NCBI RefSeq assembly: GCF_030656875.1
Contig: NZ_CP130943.1
Coordinates: forward strand, 2,294,001-2,358,000
Reading direction: 5' to 3'
Length of the DNA stretch: 64,000 nt
Source of the DNA: Prescottella sp. R16
GTDB lineage: Bacteria > Actinomycetota > Actinomycetes > Mycobacteriales > Mycobacteriaceae
The position numbers and the translations under genes were made by a program. A model generated the notes under the pieces. The model had not been told where the DNA came from. It did no database searches and worked only from the letters and a program-made list of their open reading frames with translations. Below, one piece after another: positions 1 through 8,033 of this stretch. Position 1 is the first letter of the stretch. Each line of letters opens with the position of its first letter.

Positions 1-958
1 CGGCATACGCGATGGCCTGACGGACTCGCGGGTCGGCGCCCGGGCGGCCCTCCGCGTTGTTGAGCTGGCCGACCATCATCATGCTGATGGTTTCGGTGTA
101 GCCCGGGAATTGGTCTTTGGCCGCGTTCACGGTCTCCGCGTTGCGGAGGAAGATCATGTCGACACCCTCGGTCTTCAGCGCGTCGACCTTGGGCTGCTCG
201 CCGGTGATCGCGACGAACTTCAGGCCCGCGAGATTCGGGGCACCTCCCCAGTAGTCCGGACGGGCGGCGAGCTGCAACTCCTGCTGGGGTCGGAGGCTGG
301 TGACCGTGAACGGACCGGCACCGATCGGGGTGAACTTGTCGCCCTGCTGCGAGGACGGGGCCACGATCATGCCGTGCCCGTACGCCAGCATCGCCGGGAA
401 CGTTCGCCACGGCTGGTTCAACGTGAACACGACGGTCGACGCGTCCGTGGCCTCGGTGCTCTTCACCATCTGCTGGAAGAGCTGCGAGTTGGCACCGCGT
501 CGCTGGTTGTAGCGATCGATGCTCGCGACGACCGCGTCCGCGTTCAGCGGAGTGCCGTCGCTGAAGGTGACGTTGTCGCGCAACGACATGGTCCAGGTGA
601 GAAAGTCGGGGCTTTCCTCCATGGACTTCGCGAGCTGCGGCTCGAAGGTCTGCGTCCCGGTGTCGTACCGCATCAACACGTCGTAGACGGCCGCCATCTC
701 GGAACCACCCGTCGCTCCGGCCGGCTGCGTCACGGTCGGATCCAGGCTCGCCACCGGCGCATAGACGGCGTAGCTGAGCGTGCCACCCGACACCGGGGTA
801 CCGCCGTCACCCTGATCACCCAGGACGCCCAAGGTCGTCGTCGCGCCGGACGAGTTGTCCTTGCTGTCACCGTCGGCGCTCGCGCAGCCGGTGAGGGCGA
901 CGGCACCGACGGTGACCATCGCCAGCATGCGGCCGACCCTTCTCGAATACTTGCTCAT
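1..958 (-). CDS. ABC transporter substrate-binding lipoprotein, peptide/opine family 5 (3' end beyond window)
   Basis: The extracytoplasmic solute-binding protein of a peptide, nickel or opine-type ABC importer, lipid-anchored outside the membrane. The N-terminus has a basic stretch, a hydrophobic segment and a lipobox ending VALTGC, so the mature protein should start at that Cys. Family 5 features follow: a YAVYAPVASLDPT-like opening strand, then segments such as TFSDGTPLNADAVV and IGAGPFTVTSLRPQQELQL, typical of SBP_bac_5. The start ATG (958) is preceded by GGGAG. The frame runs off the window start, leaving about 319 codons of a family usually 500-550 aa long. Its permease and ATPase partners are not visible. 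A TetR gene lies upstream on the same strand. The substrate cannot be read from the sequence. Confidence 0.88.
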   Translation of the reverse strand, partial: MSKYSRRVGRMLAMVTVGAVALTGCASADGDSKDNSSGATTTLGVLGDQGDGGTPVSGGTLSYAVYAPVASLDPTVTQPAGATGGSEMAAVYDVLMRYDTGTQTFEPQLAKSMEESPDFLTWTMSLRDNVTFSDGTPLNADAVVASIDRYNQRRGANSQLFQQMVKSTEATDASTVVFTLNQPWRTFPAMLAYGHGMIVAPSSQQGDKFTPIGAGPFTVTSLRPQQELQLAARPDYWGGAPNLAGLKFVAITGEQPKVDALKTEGVDMIFLRNAETVNAAKDQFPGYTETISMMMVGQLNNAEGRPGADPRVRQAIAYA

Positions 959-1167
959 GTAGGAATCTCCCAGGTGTAGGTCGAATCGTGCGTGCCGGTG
1001 TGTCCGCACTGCTCGAATGACATCGGAACGAAAAGGCCATGCCGGAGGAACCGGCTCCGACCCCGCGAACCCCTCGTGAGACAGCGCTCCGGAATGCGCA
1101 TGCCGCGGCTCAGCCGGCGTGGAGGCCCGCCGGCTGTACAGGAACTACCTCCGGGTAGTCGTCTCGG

Positions 1168-1830
1168 TCAGAGTTCGCCGGGTGCCGGCGCGGAGAGCGG
1201 TGACGTGACGAGACTGCTCGGCGCGGTGAGTGCGGCGGTACCCATATCGACGAGGTTGTTCATGAAGGCGTTGTTGTCGATTCCCGACTCCACGCCACGC
1301 TCGAGGTCCTCGGCACGACTGGCGAGAGCAGCGAGGGCCATGTCGATCCACACCCCCAAACGCTCGTCGCGCAGCGACTCCGGAAGGTGCCGAAGCCGGG
1401 ACTGGAGCTGCGCGTACGCCCACTGCAGATCGTCGGCACTGTCCGCGTTGAGCGTGTGGTGCGTACGCACTTCGCTCCGATGCCGAATGTGGAGCAGGAT
1501 GCGCAGGAAATTCCGTCCACTCTCGCTGTCGAGCTGAAAAGCCAACGGCCACATGGACACCACCAGAAGTTCCTCGATCGAGGGAACCTTGCCCACCAAT
1601 GCGGAAACGAGCTCACGTCGCCGGGCGTCCGTCTCGGTGCGATGCCTCGCGAGCACTGCCGTCAGCAGCGTTTCCCGAGATCCGAAGTGGTAATGCAATG
1701 CCGAGTTGTTGGATTGGCCCGCGACCCGGTTGATCTCACGGAGGTTGGCCTGCTCCACACCCTGCACTGCGAACACCTTCTCGGCAGCGTCGATCAGCCG
1801 TTCTCGTGTTGCCGAACCATCGCGTGCCAT
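1168..1830 (-). CDS. TetR/AcrR-family transcriptional regulator
   Basis: A 220 aa one-component repressor-type regulator. The N-terminal helix-turn-helix is clear: TRERLIDAAEKVFAVQGVEQ, a recognition region around NNSALHYHFGSRETL, then an all-helical ligand-binding region. The frame is open 62 codons further upstream, but that extension is Arg/Pro-rich and not family-like, so I take the ATG before ARDGSATRERL at 1830. It lies between the ABC lipoprotein (same strand, downstream) and a TauD-like dioxygenase (divergent), so it may control one or both. The 450 bp gap to the dioxygenase holds repeated motifs that could be its operators. The ligand is unknown. Confidence 0.85.
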   Translation of the reverse strand: MARDGSATRERLIDAAEKVFAVQGVEQANLREINRVAGQSNNSALHYHFGSRETLLTAVLARHRTETDARRRELVSALVGKVPSIEELLVVSMWPLAFQLDSESGRNFLRILLHIRHRSEVRTHHTLNADSADDLQWAYAQLQSRLRHLPESLRDERLGVWIDMALAALASRAEDLERGVESGIDNNAFMNNLVDMGTAALTAPSSLVTSPLSAPAPGEL

Positions 1831-2052
1831 GGGGCAGATTCTAGGGTTCGGCGCCGACGGCCGTCGGCGCCGGATCGGAATGTCGGCCCGGTCTCGGCAG
1901 CGCGACGGTACGGGTGTTCGCCATGGTGGTCTCCTCGGGTCTCGGCACCGGCCCGCCCGAGCGGACCGGAAGGTGTGCAACACGCAACGAAGCCCGTTCG
2001 CGGTGATCCGGGCCACATCATAGTAAGTCGATTGAACGATAAAGGAAGAGTC

Positions 2053-2069
2053 ATCTCACGTTGTGAGAT
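2053..2069. promoter_or_regulatory. Perfect inverted repeat, candidate operator
   Basis: ATCTCAC-GTT-GTGAGAT, seven-base arms with a three-base centre. Its size suits a dimeric regulator such as the neighbouring TetR protein, but no second copy is seen, so the assignment is open. Confidence 0.4.
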
Positions 2070-2236
2070 TTCTCGATTCTCCCTGGTTCGTGTCGCCCTG
2101 GGTGACCTTCTGAATCGAAAGATGCTCACGAACAGGGGAGATGAGGGGGATTTCGTGGCGATTCCCGGGATGTCGGCGCGGCCATCTCGGACCCGGTCGC
2201 GCCCGACGCTCTTGACAGCCTCGGGCCCCTACCCCC

Positions 2237-2260
2237 TTACTAATCTCATTGATTTACTAA
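2237..2260. promoter_or_regulatory. Paired TTACTAA repeats upstream of the dioxygenase
   Basis: TTACTAA occurs at 2237-2243 and 2254-2260, 17 bp apart, 25-48 bp before the ATG at 2285. The reverse complement of the second copy reads TTAGTAAATCAAT, close to TAGTAAGTCGAT at 2021-2032. Spacing and position fit a regulator site or promoter elements; which one cannot be decided by eye. Confidence 0.35.
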
Positions 2261-2284
2261 ATTGCTGACCGGAAAGGGGATCGT

Positions 2285-3187
2285 ATGACCATCGAGGTGC
2301 TGCCCGTCACCAACTCGATCGGAGCGGAGGTGCGGGGGGTGGATCTCCGCACCTGCGACGACACGACATTCGACGCGGTGCGCCGCGCGCTGCACGAGCA
2401 CCAGGTGATCTTCCTGCGCGGCGCGCAGTTGGACCCGGAGAGCCACCTGGCCGTCGCTCGCCGTTTCGGCACGCCCAGCATCTTCCCGCTGGCTCGGCTC
2501 CAGGGCGCCACCGAGCCCAGCCTGCAGGTCATCACCGACGGGCCGGACAGTCCACCGACCGCCGAGATGTGGCACACCGACGTCACATGGATCTCGACTC
2601 CTCCGCGGTACGCGCTGCTGTGCGGCGAGATCGTTCCCGCGGCCGGCGGGGACACGTTGTGGGCGTCGATGACCGCGGCCTACGACGCGCTCTCGCCGAC
2701 CATGCAGGAGATGCTCGCGGGACTCGAAATCGAACACACCACGGACAGTTTCGTCGACTCGATCCTCGAACGCGGCGGCGGAAGTTCCGAAGCGCGCGCG
2801 CTGGCAGATCGCTTGAACGACGCCTATCCGCGTGTCGTCAGGCACCCCCTGGTTCGTACGCACCCCGAGAACGGTCGCCGGATCCTGTTCATCGGCGGCC
2901 CCTCGATGGACCGCATCACAGGGATGCGTCGCGACGAAAGCGACGCCCTGCTGGGGTTCCTGCGAAATCACGTCACCGACGAGCGTTTCCAGTGCCGGTG
3001 GCGCTGGACCGCAGGAGACCTCGCCATCTGGGACGAGCGTTCGACGATGCACCGCGCTGCCGCGGATCATTTCCCGCAGCACCGCACCGTGCGGCGGATC
3101 GAGATCGACGGCGATCGACCGTACTTCGATCGGGACGCGCACCCCGCCGCGGTCGGTGAAGCCGATCGTGCGCCCCTGAACGCATAG
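2285..3187 (+). CDS. TauD/TfdA-family Fe(II)/2-oxoglutarate-dependent dioxygenase
   Basis: A 300 aa cytoplasmic dioxygenase of the taurine/2,4-D dioxygenase family. It would couple oxidative decarboxylation of 2-oxoglutarate to hydroxylation of a small substrate, often a sulfonate, sulfate ester or aryloxy acid. The metal-binding triad is visible: WHTDVTW supplies His97 and Asp99, and STMHRAA supplies His256. Arg residues at RTVRRIEI near 267-271 suit 2-oxoglutarate binding. The length matches TauD (about 280-300 aa). The start ATG follows GGAAAGGGG. The gene stands alone, divergent from a TetR gene. No sulfonate transporter is adjacent unless the ABC lipoprotein at the window start serves it, so the substrate is unassigned. 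Confidence 0.88.
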   Translation: MTIEVLPVTNSIGAEVRGVDLRTCDDTTFDAVRRALHEHQVIFLRGAQLDPESHLAVARRFGTPSIFPLARLQGATEPSLQVITDGPDSPPTAEMWHTDVTWISTPPRYALLCGEIVPAAGGDTLWASMTAAYDALSPTMQEMLAGLEIEHTTDSFVDSILERGGGSSEARALADRLNDAYPRVVRHPLVRTHPENGRRILFIGGPSMDRITGMRRDESDALLGFLRNHVTDERFQCRWRWTAGDLAIWDERSTMHRAAADHFPQHRTVRRIEIDGDRPYFDRDAHPAAVGEADRAPLNA

Positions 3188-3314
3188 CCGCCGGACCCTG
3201 AAAAGGGTCGAAGACGCCACGACACGATGGGGGGCGGCGGTAACGATCCAGCCGCGGCGGGAGATGAACCGGGAGATATACGTTATCCACCGAAGCATCG
3301 AGGAAAGGCAGACG

Positions 3315-3449
3315 ATGGGTTCGAACGACATTGCAGCTCAGATCGGCACGTGGCTGCGCGACGGCATGCTCGACGGAAACCCCCTGGCCATCGCGGCGGC
3401 CGCGATCCTGGTCCCGCTCGGCATGATCTTCGGGTCGACGACGCTGTAG
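3315..3449 (+). CDS. 44 aa small membrane protein, function unknown
   Basis: A very short ORF opening MGSNDIAAQIG, with an amphipathic N-terminal half and one hydrophobic segment (about residues 22-40, NPLAIAAAAILVPLGMIF). The start at 3315 is preceded by AGGAAAGG at good distance. In-frame codons extend back to 3264 but without a better ribosome site. The gene ends 11 bp before a 23-base perfect inverted repeat, so it looks like a self-contained transcription unit. Tiny helical membrane proteins of this size include the pore proteins of mycolate bacteria as well as membrane micropeptides; I cannot place it in either group from sequence alone. Confidence 0.55.
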   Translation: MGSNDIAAQIGTWLRDGMLDGNPLAIAAAAILVPLGMIFGSTTL

Positions 3450-3460
3450 GAAGTGTCAGA

Positions 3461-3507
3461 GCGAGGGGCCCGCGGCGAGGTCGACGACCTCGCCGCGGGC
3501 CCCTCGC
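3461..3507 (+). terminator. Very long perfect inverted repeat, probable terminator
   Basis: Bases 3461-3483 and 3485-3507 are exact reverse complements, 23 bases each, almost entirely G and C. It starts 11 bp after the stop of the 44 aa gene. There is no U-tract, as is common for actinobacterial terminators. It also lies in the 5' region of the next gene, so it would be the leader hairpin of any read-through transcript. Confidence 0.7.
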
Positions 3508-3530
3508 CTCTTCGCAGGTGGGGGCGGCGC

Positions 3531-3860
3531 ATGCGGTGGGTGCGGATGGTCACGGGCGTCGTCGTCGGTGCCGCAGTGGGCATCCTGGTGATCCTGATGT
3601 CGCCGGCCGAGACGGTATGCGGGTACGGCTCGTACGCCGTGGACGCCTACATCGACGAACAACAGTGGTGGCCCCTGCCGGTGACGCGATGCACGACGGG
3701 AACGGTTGGCGGGCCCGCGGATTCGACGTGGGTCGTCGGCTGGGGATCGCTGCTCGTGCTCATGCTGGTGCTGGTGCTGGGTGCGGTACTGGCGACGGTG
3801 TCGGTCCTTGCGTTCCGCGTCGGTGACGACGGTTCCGGGTCGACTCGCCGCCGCCGGTGA
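3531..3860 (+). CDS. Two-helix membrane protein, function unknown
   Basis: A 109 aa protein with a hydrophobic segment near residues 6-22 (VTGVVVGAAVGILVILM), an extracytoplasmic-type loop with two Cys residues (ETVCGYGSY and VTRCTTG), and a second long hydrophobic segment near residues 70-95, then a basic tail. The frame is open back to 3453, but that stretch is the inverted repeat at 3461-3507. I therefore place the start at ATG 3531, after a G-rich ribosome site. The two loop cysteines could form a disulfide. No family recognised. Confidence 0.55.
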   Translation: MRWVRMVTGVVVGAAVGILVILMSPAETVCGYGSYAVDAYIDEQQWWPLPVTRCTTGTVGGPADSTWVVGWGSLLVLMLVLVLGAVLATVSVLAFRVGDDGSGSTRRRR

Positions 3861-3887
3861 GTCGACGGATTCGGCTACGGTTACCGC

Positions 3888-4523
3888 ATGCCGCGGGGAA
3901 ACATCGTGATCGACGCGTGGATCGACGGTGAGTCGGCTTTCTGCGTGGTCTACCGGTACGGAAACTCCCCGAAGACTCTCGGAATCCGGGTGACCGTGGA
4001 CGGCGACCCGATGCAGCCGGCTGCCGACGATCCGGTGCAGTTCGGGCAAGAGGTCGCTACCGGCGACATCGGCGAACCGTTGGGGACGGTGGCCCGGAAC
4101 CTGCGCCCGGACCCCGCCGGCATCCACTGGTGGGGATACCTGGACGAGCAGCTTCCGGTGAAGGGCGTCGAGGAACCTCGACCACGGCCGGACCGAGATC
4201 TTCAAGAGTCGATCCTTGCGGAGATGCGGGCCTTCGACGACTGGGTGTCCGTCGCCGACGTGTTGAAGGTGATGGGGACGACGTCGTTCGTCGCGGACCG
4301 TGCCGACGTGCGGGCGGTGCTGGACTGTGTCGACGCCAGCGAGCGATTGCGACTGGGCCGGGTGGGGGAGCGGTTCGAGGAGATCGGGAAACCGATTCCC
4401 GTTGCGGCCCTGGTCGATCGGATCTTCGCGGAGAACGGTCCGGCCGACCGGTCGGCGGCGATGATGGAGTTGTTCATCGACGACACCGGTGACGTCTGGG
4501 GTGCACCGGACCCGGGCCGGTGA
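3888..4523 (+). CDS. Hypothetical protein, 211 aa
   Basis: A soluble acidic protein with no recognised domain. It begins MPRGNIVIDAWIDGESAF and has a beta-rich first third (IRVTVDGDPM, GIHWWGYLDE) followed by a helical part from about residue 105 (QESILAEMRAFDDW onward). The strong third-position GC preference supports it as real. It ends one base before the convergent recombinase gene. No signal peptide or membrane segment. Confidence 0.6.
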   Translation: MPRGNIVIDAWIDGESAFCVVYRYGNSPKTLGIRVTVDGDPMQPAADDPVQFGQEVATGDIGEPLGTVARNLRPDPAGIHWWGYLDEQLPVKGVEEPRPRPDRDLQESILAEMRAFDDWVSVADVLKVMGTTSFVADRADVRAVLDCVDASERLRLGRVGERFEEIGKPIPVAALVDRIFAENGPADRSAAMMELFIDDTGDVWGAPDPGR

Positions 4524-4524
4524 T

Positions 4525-5727
4525 TCAGAGGTCGAACCCGGCGACCGCGTTCCCGGTGAGCGGATTGTGTTCGCGCGCATAGATTTCCAGGGTGGCCGGG
4601 TTCTTGTGCCCGGTCTGGCGCATCACCTCGTGGGCCTGGGCGCCGTTGCGGAACGCCTGGGTGACGAACCCTGCGCGCAGCGAGTGCCCGCCGAGTTTCG
4701 CGATCTTCGTGGGGGAGAGGCCGGCGTCGCTGGCGGCCCGGCGGATGACGCCGTGGATGCCCTGCCCGGTCAGGGCGGTGTCGCCGAGGTTCCCGTTGAC
4801 CCGCAGCGGCCGGAACACCGGCGTCACCGCGGCCGTGGGCTCGAGTATCGGGTAGGGGTCGTGGCAGACGTGCCTGCCGAACACGTCCGGGCCGTCCAAT
4901 AGCTGTGCGATAGCGGCGCGACCACCGTGGTGGTGGGCGAGGACGACGTCGAGCCAGCGCCGGTACACGCACGGCGGGCAGGCGCGATGCCCGACCGCGA
5001 ACGGGGTGGCCTTGACCATGCCGTCGCCGACCTGGTCGGTCTTCGACCGTCGGACCAGGATGTGCAGCCCGTCCTGCGGGTGCAGGGTGATGTCGCGCAG
5101 TTGCAGCCCGGACAGTTCCGAGCGGCGGAACGCGCCCAGGAAGCCGAGCAGGATGACCGCCGAATCGCGGCGTTCCCGTAGCCGGTCCTGCCAGGTGACT
5201 GCGTTCTCCCGCATCGTAGCGATGATGTAGCTGATCTCGTCGCCGAGGAGCGGTGCGACCCGTTTCGTCGGGCGTTCCCCGGCGGCGGCGTACGTGCGGC
5301 GCAGCCCGGCCAGGGTGTCCTTGACGATCTGGGTGCCGCCCGGGGCCGGACGTGAGCACGCCCGATGCCAGTAGTTGATCGACGCCACCCATCGGGTGAG
5401 TGTGTTGGTCGCGTACACGCGGTTCCCGGTCGGGGTGCGCTGTTCGGCGTGTTCGGTGAGGTAGTCGGCGACAGTGTGCGGGTGCGCGGGCATCGGCACG
5501 TGTCCGCGCTGCGCGCACCAGGCCCGGAACTTGTCCCAGTCTCCCCGATAGTTCCGCACCGTCGACGGTGAATGCCGCTGCTCGAGGGCCGCGACGATCC
5601 GGGCCTCGGCGTCGGACGACAGGACCGGGACGGCCGGCTCCGTCGCAGCACCGGTCCGGGCTGCCGGGGCGTCGACAACGGCGGGGAGCGCGGGTGCGGA
5701 CGCGACGATCTCGCCGTGTTCGCTCAC
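4525..5727 (-). CDS. Tyrosine site-specific recombinase (phage integrase family)
   Basis: A 400 aa DNA breaking-rejoining enzyme. An N-terminal SAM-like DNA-binding region (around RHSPSTVRNYRGDWDKF) precedes the catalytic domain. Catalytic motifs are present: the first Arg box at GFLGAFRRSELSGL, the HxxR box at GGHSLRAGF, and the nucleophile Tyr in NPATLEIYAREHNPL. I start at GTG 5727 because AGGAG lies seven bases upstream; the frame is open to a GTG at 5778. It stands alone and convergent with a hypothetical gene. No tRNA, excisionase or repeat-bounded att site is visible, so it is probably a domesticated or chromosomal integrase rather than the end of an intact prophage. Confidence 0.88.
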   Translation of the reverse strand: MSEHGEIVASAPALPAVVDAPAARTGAATEPAVPVLSSDAEARIVAALEQRHSPSTVRNYRGDWDKFRAWCAQRGHVPMPAHPHTVADYLTEHAEQRTPTGNRVYATNTLTRWVASINYWHRACSRPAPGGTQIVKDTLAGLRRTYAAAGERPTKRVAPLLGDEISYIIATMRENAVTWQDRLRERRDSAVILLGFLGAFRRSELSGLQLRDITLHPQDGLHILVRRSKTDQVGDGMVKATPFAVGHRACPPCVYRRWLDVVLAHHHGGRAAIAQLLDGPDVFGRHVCHDPYPILEPTAAVTPVFRPLRVNGNLGDTALTGQGIHGVIRRAASDAGLSPTKIAKLGGHSLRAGFVTQAFRNGAQAHEVMRQTGHKNPATLEIYAREHNPLTGNAVAGFDL

Positions 5728-6107
5728 ACCCGTACTCCTGTCCGTTGCCGCCGTCGGGGTGAGCCTACCGACGGGCACCGACAGTCCCGGACACCCGTCA
5801 CCCGAACCCTTTTGCTGTCACAGTGACGAAATACGGGAGGGTGGTTACAAGGGGATTCGACGCACTTCCGCGGCGGCATCGACCCGTCGAATCGATGTCA
5901 CGACGGGGTCCGCTGTGCGCGTTTCTGCCGTCGACCTCCCGTTTCTATGATGGCGCTAACTGCCATTAGCGTGAGTTGACTCCGGGACGTGTCGGGAGTG
6001 TGAATCGGCGGGTGAAGTCGGGTCCGCGGCTGCCCGTTTCGGGGGCCGGGGGCGGCCGCGGTGGGTAGGGTCCCGTCGGTATGTCGACTTCAGGGGAGGG
6101 TGTTCGA
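5728..6107. other. Intergenic region upstream of the mycolyltransferase-like gene
   Basis: About 380 bp between the divergent recombinase and the esterase. Apart from the inverted repeat at 5954-5971 I see no gene or RNA here. Confidence 0.4.
5954..5971. promoter_or_regulatory. Inverted repeat CGCTAA-N6-TTAGCG
   Basis: Six-base perfect arms with a six-base centre, about 140 bp before the start of the secreted mycolyltransferase-like gene. It could be an operator or part of a promoter; the assignment is tentative. Confidence 0.35.
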
Positions 6108-7142
6108 ATGACGAGTGCGATGCGTGGGGGTGCCCGGGTGCTGGCGGCGGCGATCGCGGTGTCGGCGGTGACGTTGTCGGTCGGGCCCGCGACGGCGGCA
6201 CCGGCGCCGGGCGGGCCGGAGACGACCGCGGCTACGGGGGCGTATCTGGCGACGACCACCACGAACTCGGACCGCAAGGTCACGATCGGGGTGTATTCGC
6301 CGGCGATGGGGCGCACCATCCCGCTCGAGGTGATCCTGCCCGCGGACCGGAGTCAGTCACGTCCGACGCTGTACCTGCTCAATGGGGCGGGTGGTGGGGA
6401 GGATTCGGCGACCTGGCAGCGCAAGACCGACATCCTGGACTTCTTCCGGGACAAGAACGTCAACGTCGTCACCCCACTCGAGGGGGCGTTCAGCTACTAC
6501 ACCGACTGGATCAAGGACGATCCGACACTGGGCCGGCAGAAATGGCAGACGTTCCTCACCGAGGAACTGCCGCCGGTCATCGACCGCGAGTTCGGCACCA
6601 ACCGGGTCCAGTCGATCGCGGCGATCTCCATGACCGCGACCTCCGTGCTCAACCTGGCGATCGCCAAGCCCGGCTTCTACAAGAGTGTCGGCTCGTACAG
6701 TGGTTGCGCCGAAACCAGCACGTGGGCCGGACAGAACGCCATCCAGATCGTCACCGGGGGTCGCGGCGGCGCGGACATCACCAACATGTGGGGGCCGCTC
6801 GACGGGCCCGGCTGGGTCGCCAACGATCCGGTCGTCAACGCCGAAGGACTCCGCGGCACCGAACTGTACATCACCACCGCGTCCGGGCTGCCCGGACCGC
6901 ACGAAAACCTGAACGCGCCCGGCATCAACGGCAGCCCCGCCGCGCTCGCCAACCAGGCCGTCGTCGGCGGTGTCATCGAGGCCGTCACCAACCACTGCAC
7001 CGCGAACCTCGCCCGCCGCCTCGCCGACCTGCGCATCCCCGCCACCGTCGACTTCAAACCCGCGGGCACCCACTCGTGGGGCTACTGGCAGGACGACCTG
7101 CACAACTCCTGGCCCCTGATCGCCCGCTCGATGGGGATCTGA
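6108..7142 (+). CDS. Secreted antigen 85-type mycolyltransferase / esterase-family protein
   Basis: A 344 aa exported alpha/beta hydrolase of the antigen 85 family, which transfers mycolic acids onto trehalose and arabinogalactan in the outer envelope. A signal peptide is evident (basic MTSAMRGGARV, hydrophobic VLAAAIAVSAVTLSV, Ala-rich cleavage region near VGPATAAPAPG). The nucleophile is Ser174 in AAISMTATS, matching the SM-centred elbow of the family. The catalytic His322 lies in GTHSWGYW, as in antigen 85. An Ag85-like segment NGAGGGEDSATWQRKTD is also seen. The start at 6108 is favoured by GGGAGGG upstream; ATG 6081 is an alternative. It is monocistronic, and the next gene is convergent. 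Its presence supports a mycolic-acid organism. Confidence 0.87.
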   Translation: MTSAMRGGARVLAAAIAVSAVTLSVGPATAAPAPGGPETTAATGAYLATTTTNSDRKVTIGVYSPAMGRTIPLEVILPADRSQSRPTLYLLNGAGGGEDSATWQRKTDILDFFRDKNVNVVTPLEGAFSYYTDWIKDDPTLGRQKWQTFLTEELPPVIDREFGTNRVQSIAAISMTATSVLNLAIAKPGFYKSVGSYSGCAETSTWAGQNAIQIVTGGRGGADITNMWGPLDGPGWVANDPVVNAEGLRGTELYITTASGLPGPHENLNAPGINGSPAALANQAVVGGVIEAVTNHCTANLARRLADLRIPATVDFKPAGTHSWGYWQDDLHNSWPLIARSMGI

Positions 7143-7152
7143 CCGCACGGTG

Positions 7153-8010
7153 TCACGGGTGTTCGGTGACCGGACGATCGTCGATCCGGTCGCCGACCCG
7201 CGTCAGGTGGGCGCGGAGGGCCTGCGCGACGACGGCCGGGTTCTCGAGCATCGGGATGTGGCCGACACCCGGCAGGACCACGTCCTCGACATGGTCGGGA
7301 AGGGCGTCGAGCAGCCGCTGCATGCACTTCTTTCGGGTGAGGAAGGTGTCGAACTCGGACAGCATCACCGTCGTGGGTGCGGTCACCCGGCGAAGCGCCG
7401 GGTCGGTGAGTGGCCCGTCCCGGAGGAACGCCCACTGGATCGGCAGATAGACGGGACAGTGGGACACCGCCCGCAGGACGTTCGCCGCATCCTCCGCGGT
7501 GACCGCGGCGGTGTCCGTGCTGCAGTTCCGGATGATCGGCCGCTGGAAACGTTCGCTCGTGGCGGCCCGGTCGCCGAGCACTCGTGCGGCCGCGGCCAAC
7601 GGAAACTGGGCGACGAAACCGGCACCGAGACGGAACTCGGTCCACGAGAAACGCGTCCAGCCGCCGCCCGGATTGACGGCGGCCAGGGACCGGGCCCGGC
7701 CGCGGCGCTCGAGTTCGAACCCCACCTGCCCGCCCAAGGAATTGCCGACGACATGGCAGGTGTCCCACCCGAGCACATCGAGGTCCCGTTCGATCCCGTC
7801 GGCGATCCCCCCGACCCCGAGTTCACGCATCCGAAGCCGCCGACCACCCCAATGCCCGGGCATCGTCAACGCCAGCACGTCGTAGTCGCGGGCCAGATCG
7901 GCCACCACGGCATGCCACACATGGTGGGAGAGCGTGAACCCGTGCAACAGCAGAACCGGCTCGCCGGACCCGGCCCGATATCCGGATGTCACCGTTCTCG
8001 CTGTCGCCAT
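7153..8010 (-). CDS. Alpha/beta hydrolase
   Basis: A 285 aa alpha/beta-fold hydrolase. Motifs: oxyanion-region LLLHGFTLSHHVW, nucleophile elbow VVGNSLGGQVG (Ser), acid region MLSEFDTFL, and catalytic His in GVGHIPML. No signal peptide, so likely cytoplasmic. The frame is open to 8061, but the start at ATG 8010 avoids overlapping the acetyltransferase gene, which ends at 8034 on the same strand; the two probably form a short operon. The substrate is not deducible. Confidence 0.85.
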   Translation of the reverse strand: MATARTVTSGYRAGSGEPVLLLHGFTLSHHVWHAVVADLARDYDVLALTMPGHWGGRRLRMRELGVGGIADGIERDLDVLGWDTCHVVGNSLGGQVGFELERRGRARSLAAVNPGGGWTRFSWTEFRLGAGFVAQFPLAAAARVLGDRAATSERFQRPIIRNCSTDTAAVTAEDAANVLRAVSHCPVYLPIQWAFLRDGPLTDPALRRVTAPTTVMLSEFDTFLTRKKCMQRLLDALPDHVEDVVLPGVGHIPMLENPAVVAQALRAHLTRVGDRIDDRPVTEHP

Positions 8011-8033
8011 GATTCTTCGTAGCATGCCGGCCG

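Larger units (their letters stand above)
1831..2284. other. Long divergent intergenic region between TetR and dioxygenase genes
   Basis: About 450 bp with no convincing gene; the part beyond 2000 is locally AT-richer than the surrounding genes. It holds a short perfect inverted repeat (2053-2069), two TTACTAA repeats just upstream of the dioxygenase (2237-2243 and 2254-2260), and a motif TAGTAAGTCGAT at 2021-2032. That motif recurs with two changes on the opposite strand at 2248-2259. This is the expected place for the control region of both flanking genes. Confidence 0.5.

Noticed and set aside
3194-3209. GACCCT-GAAA-AGGGTC hairpin after the dioxygenase as a terminator
   Set aside because: Six-base stem without a U-tract or further support; too weak to call.
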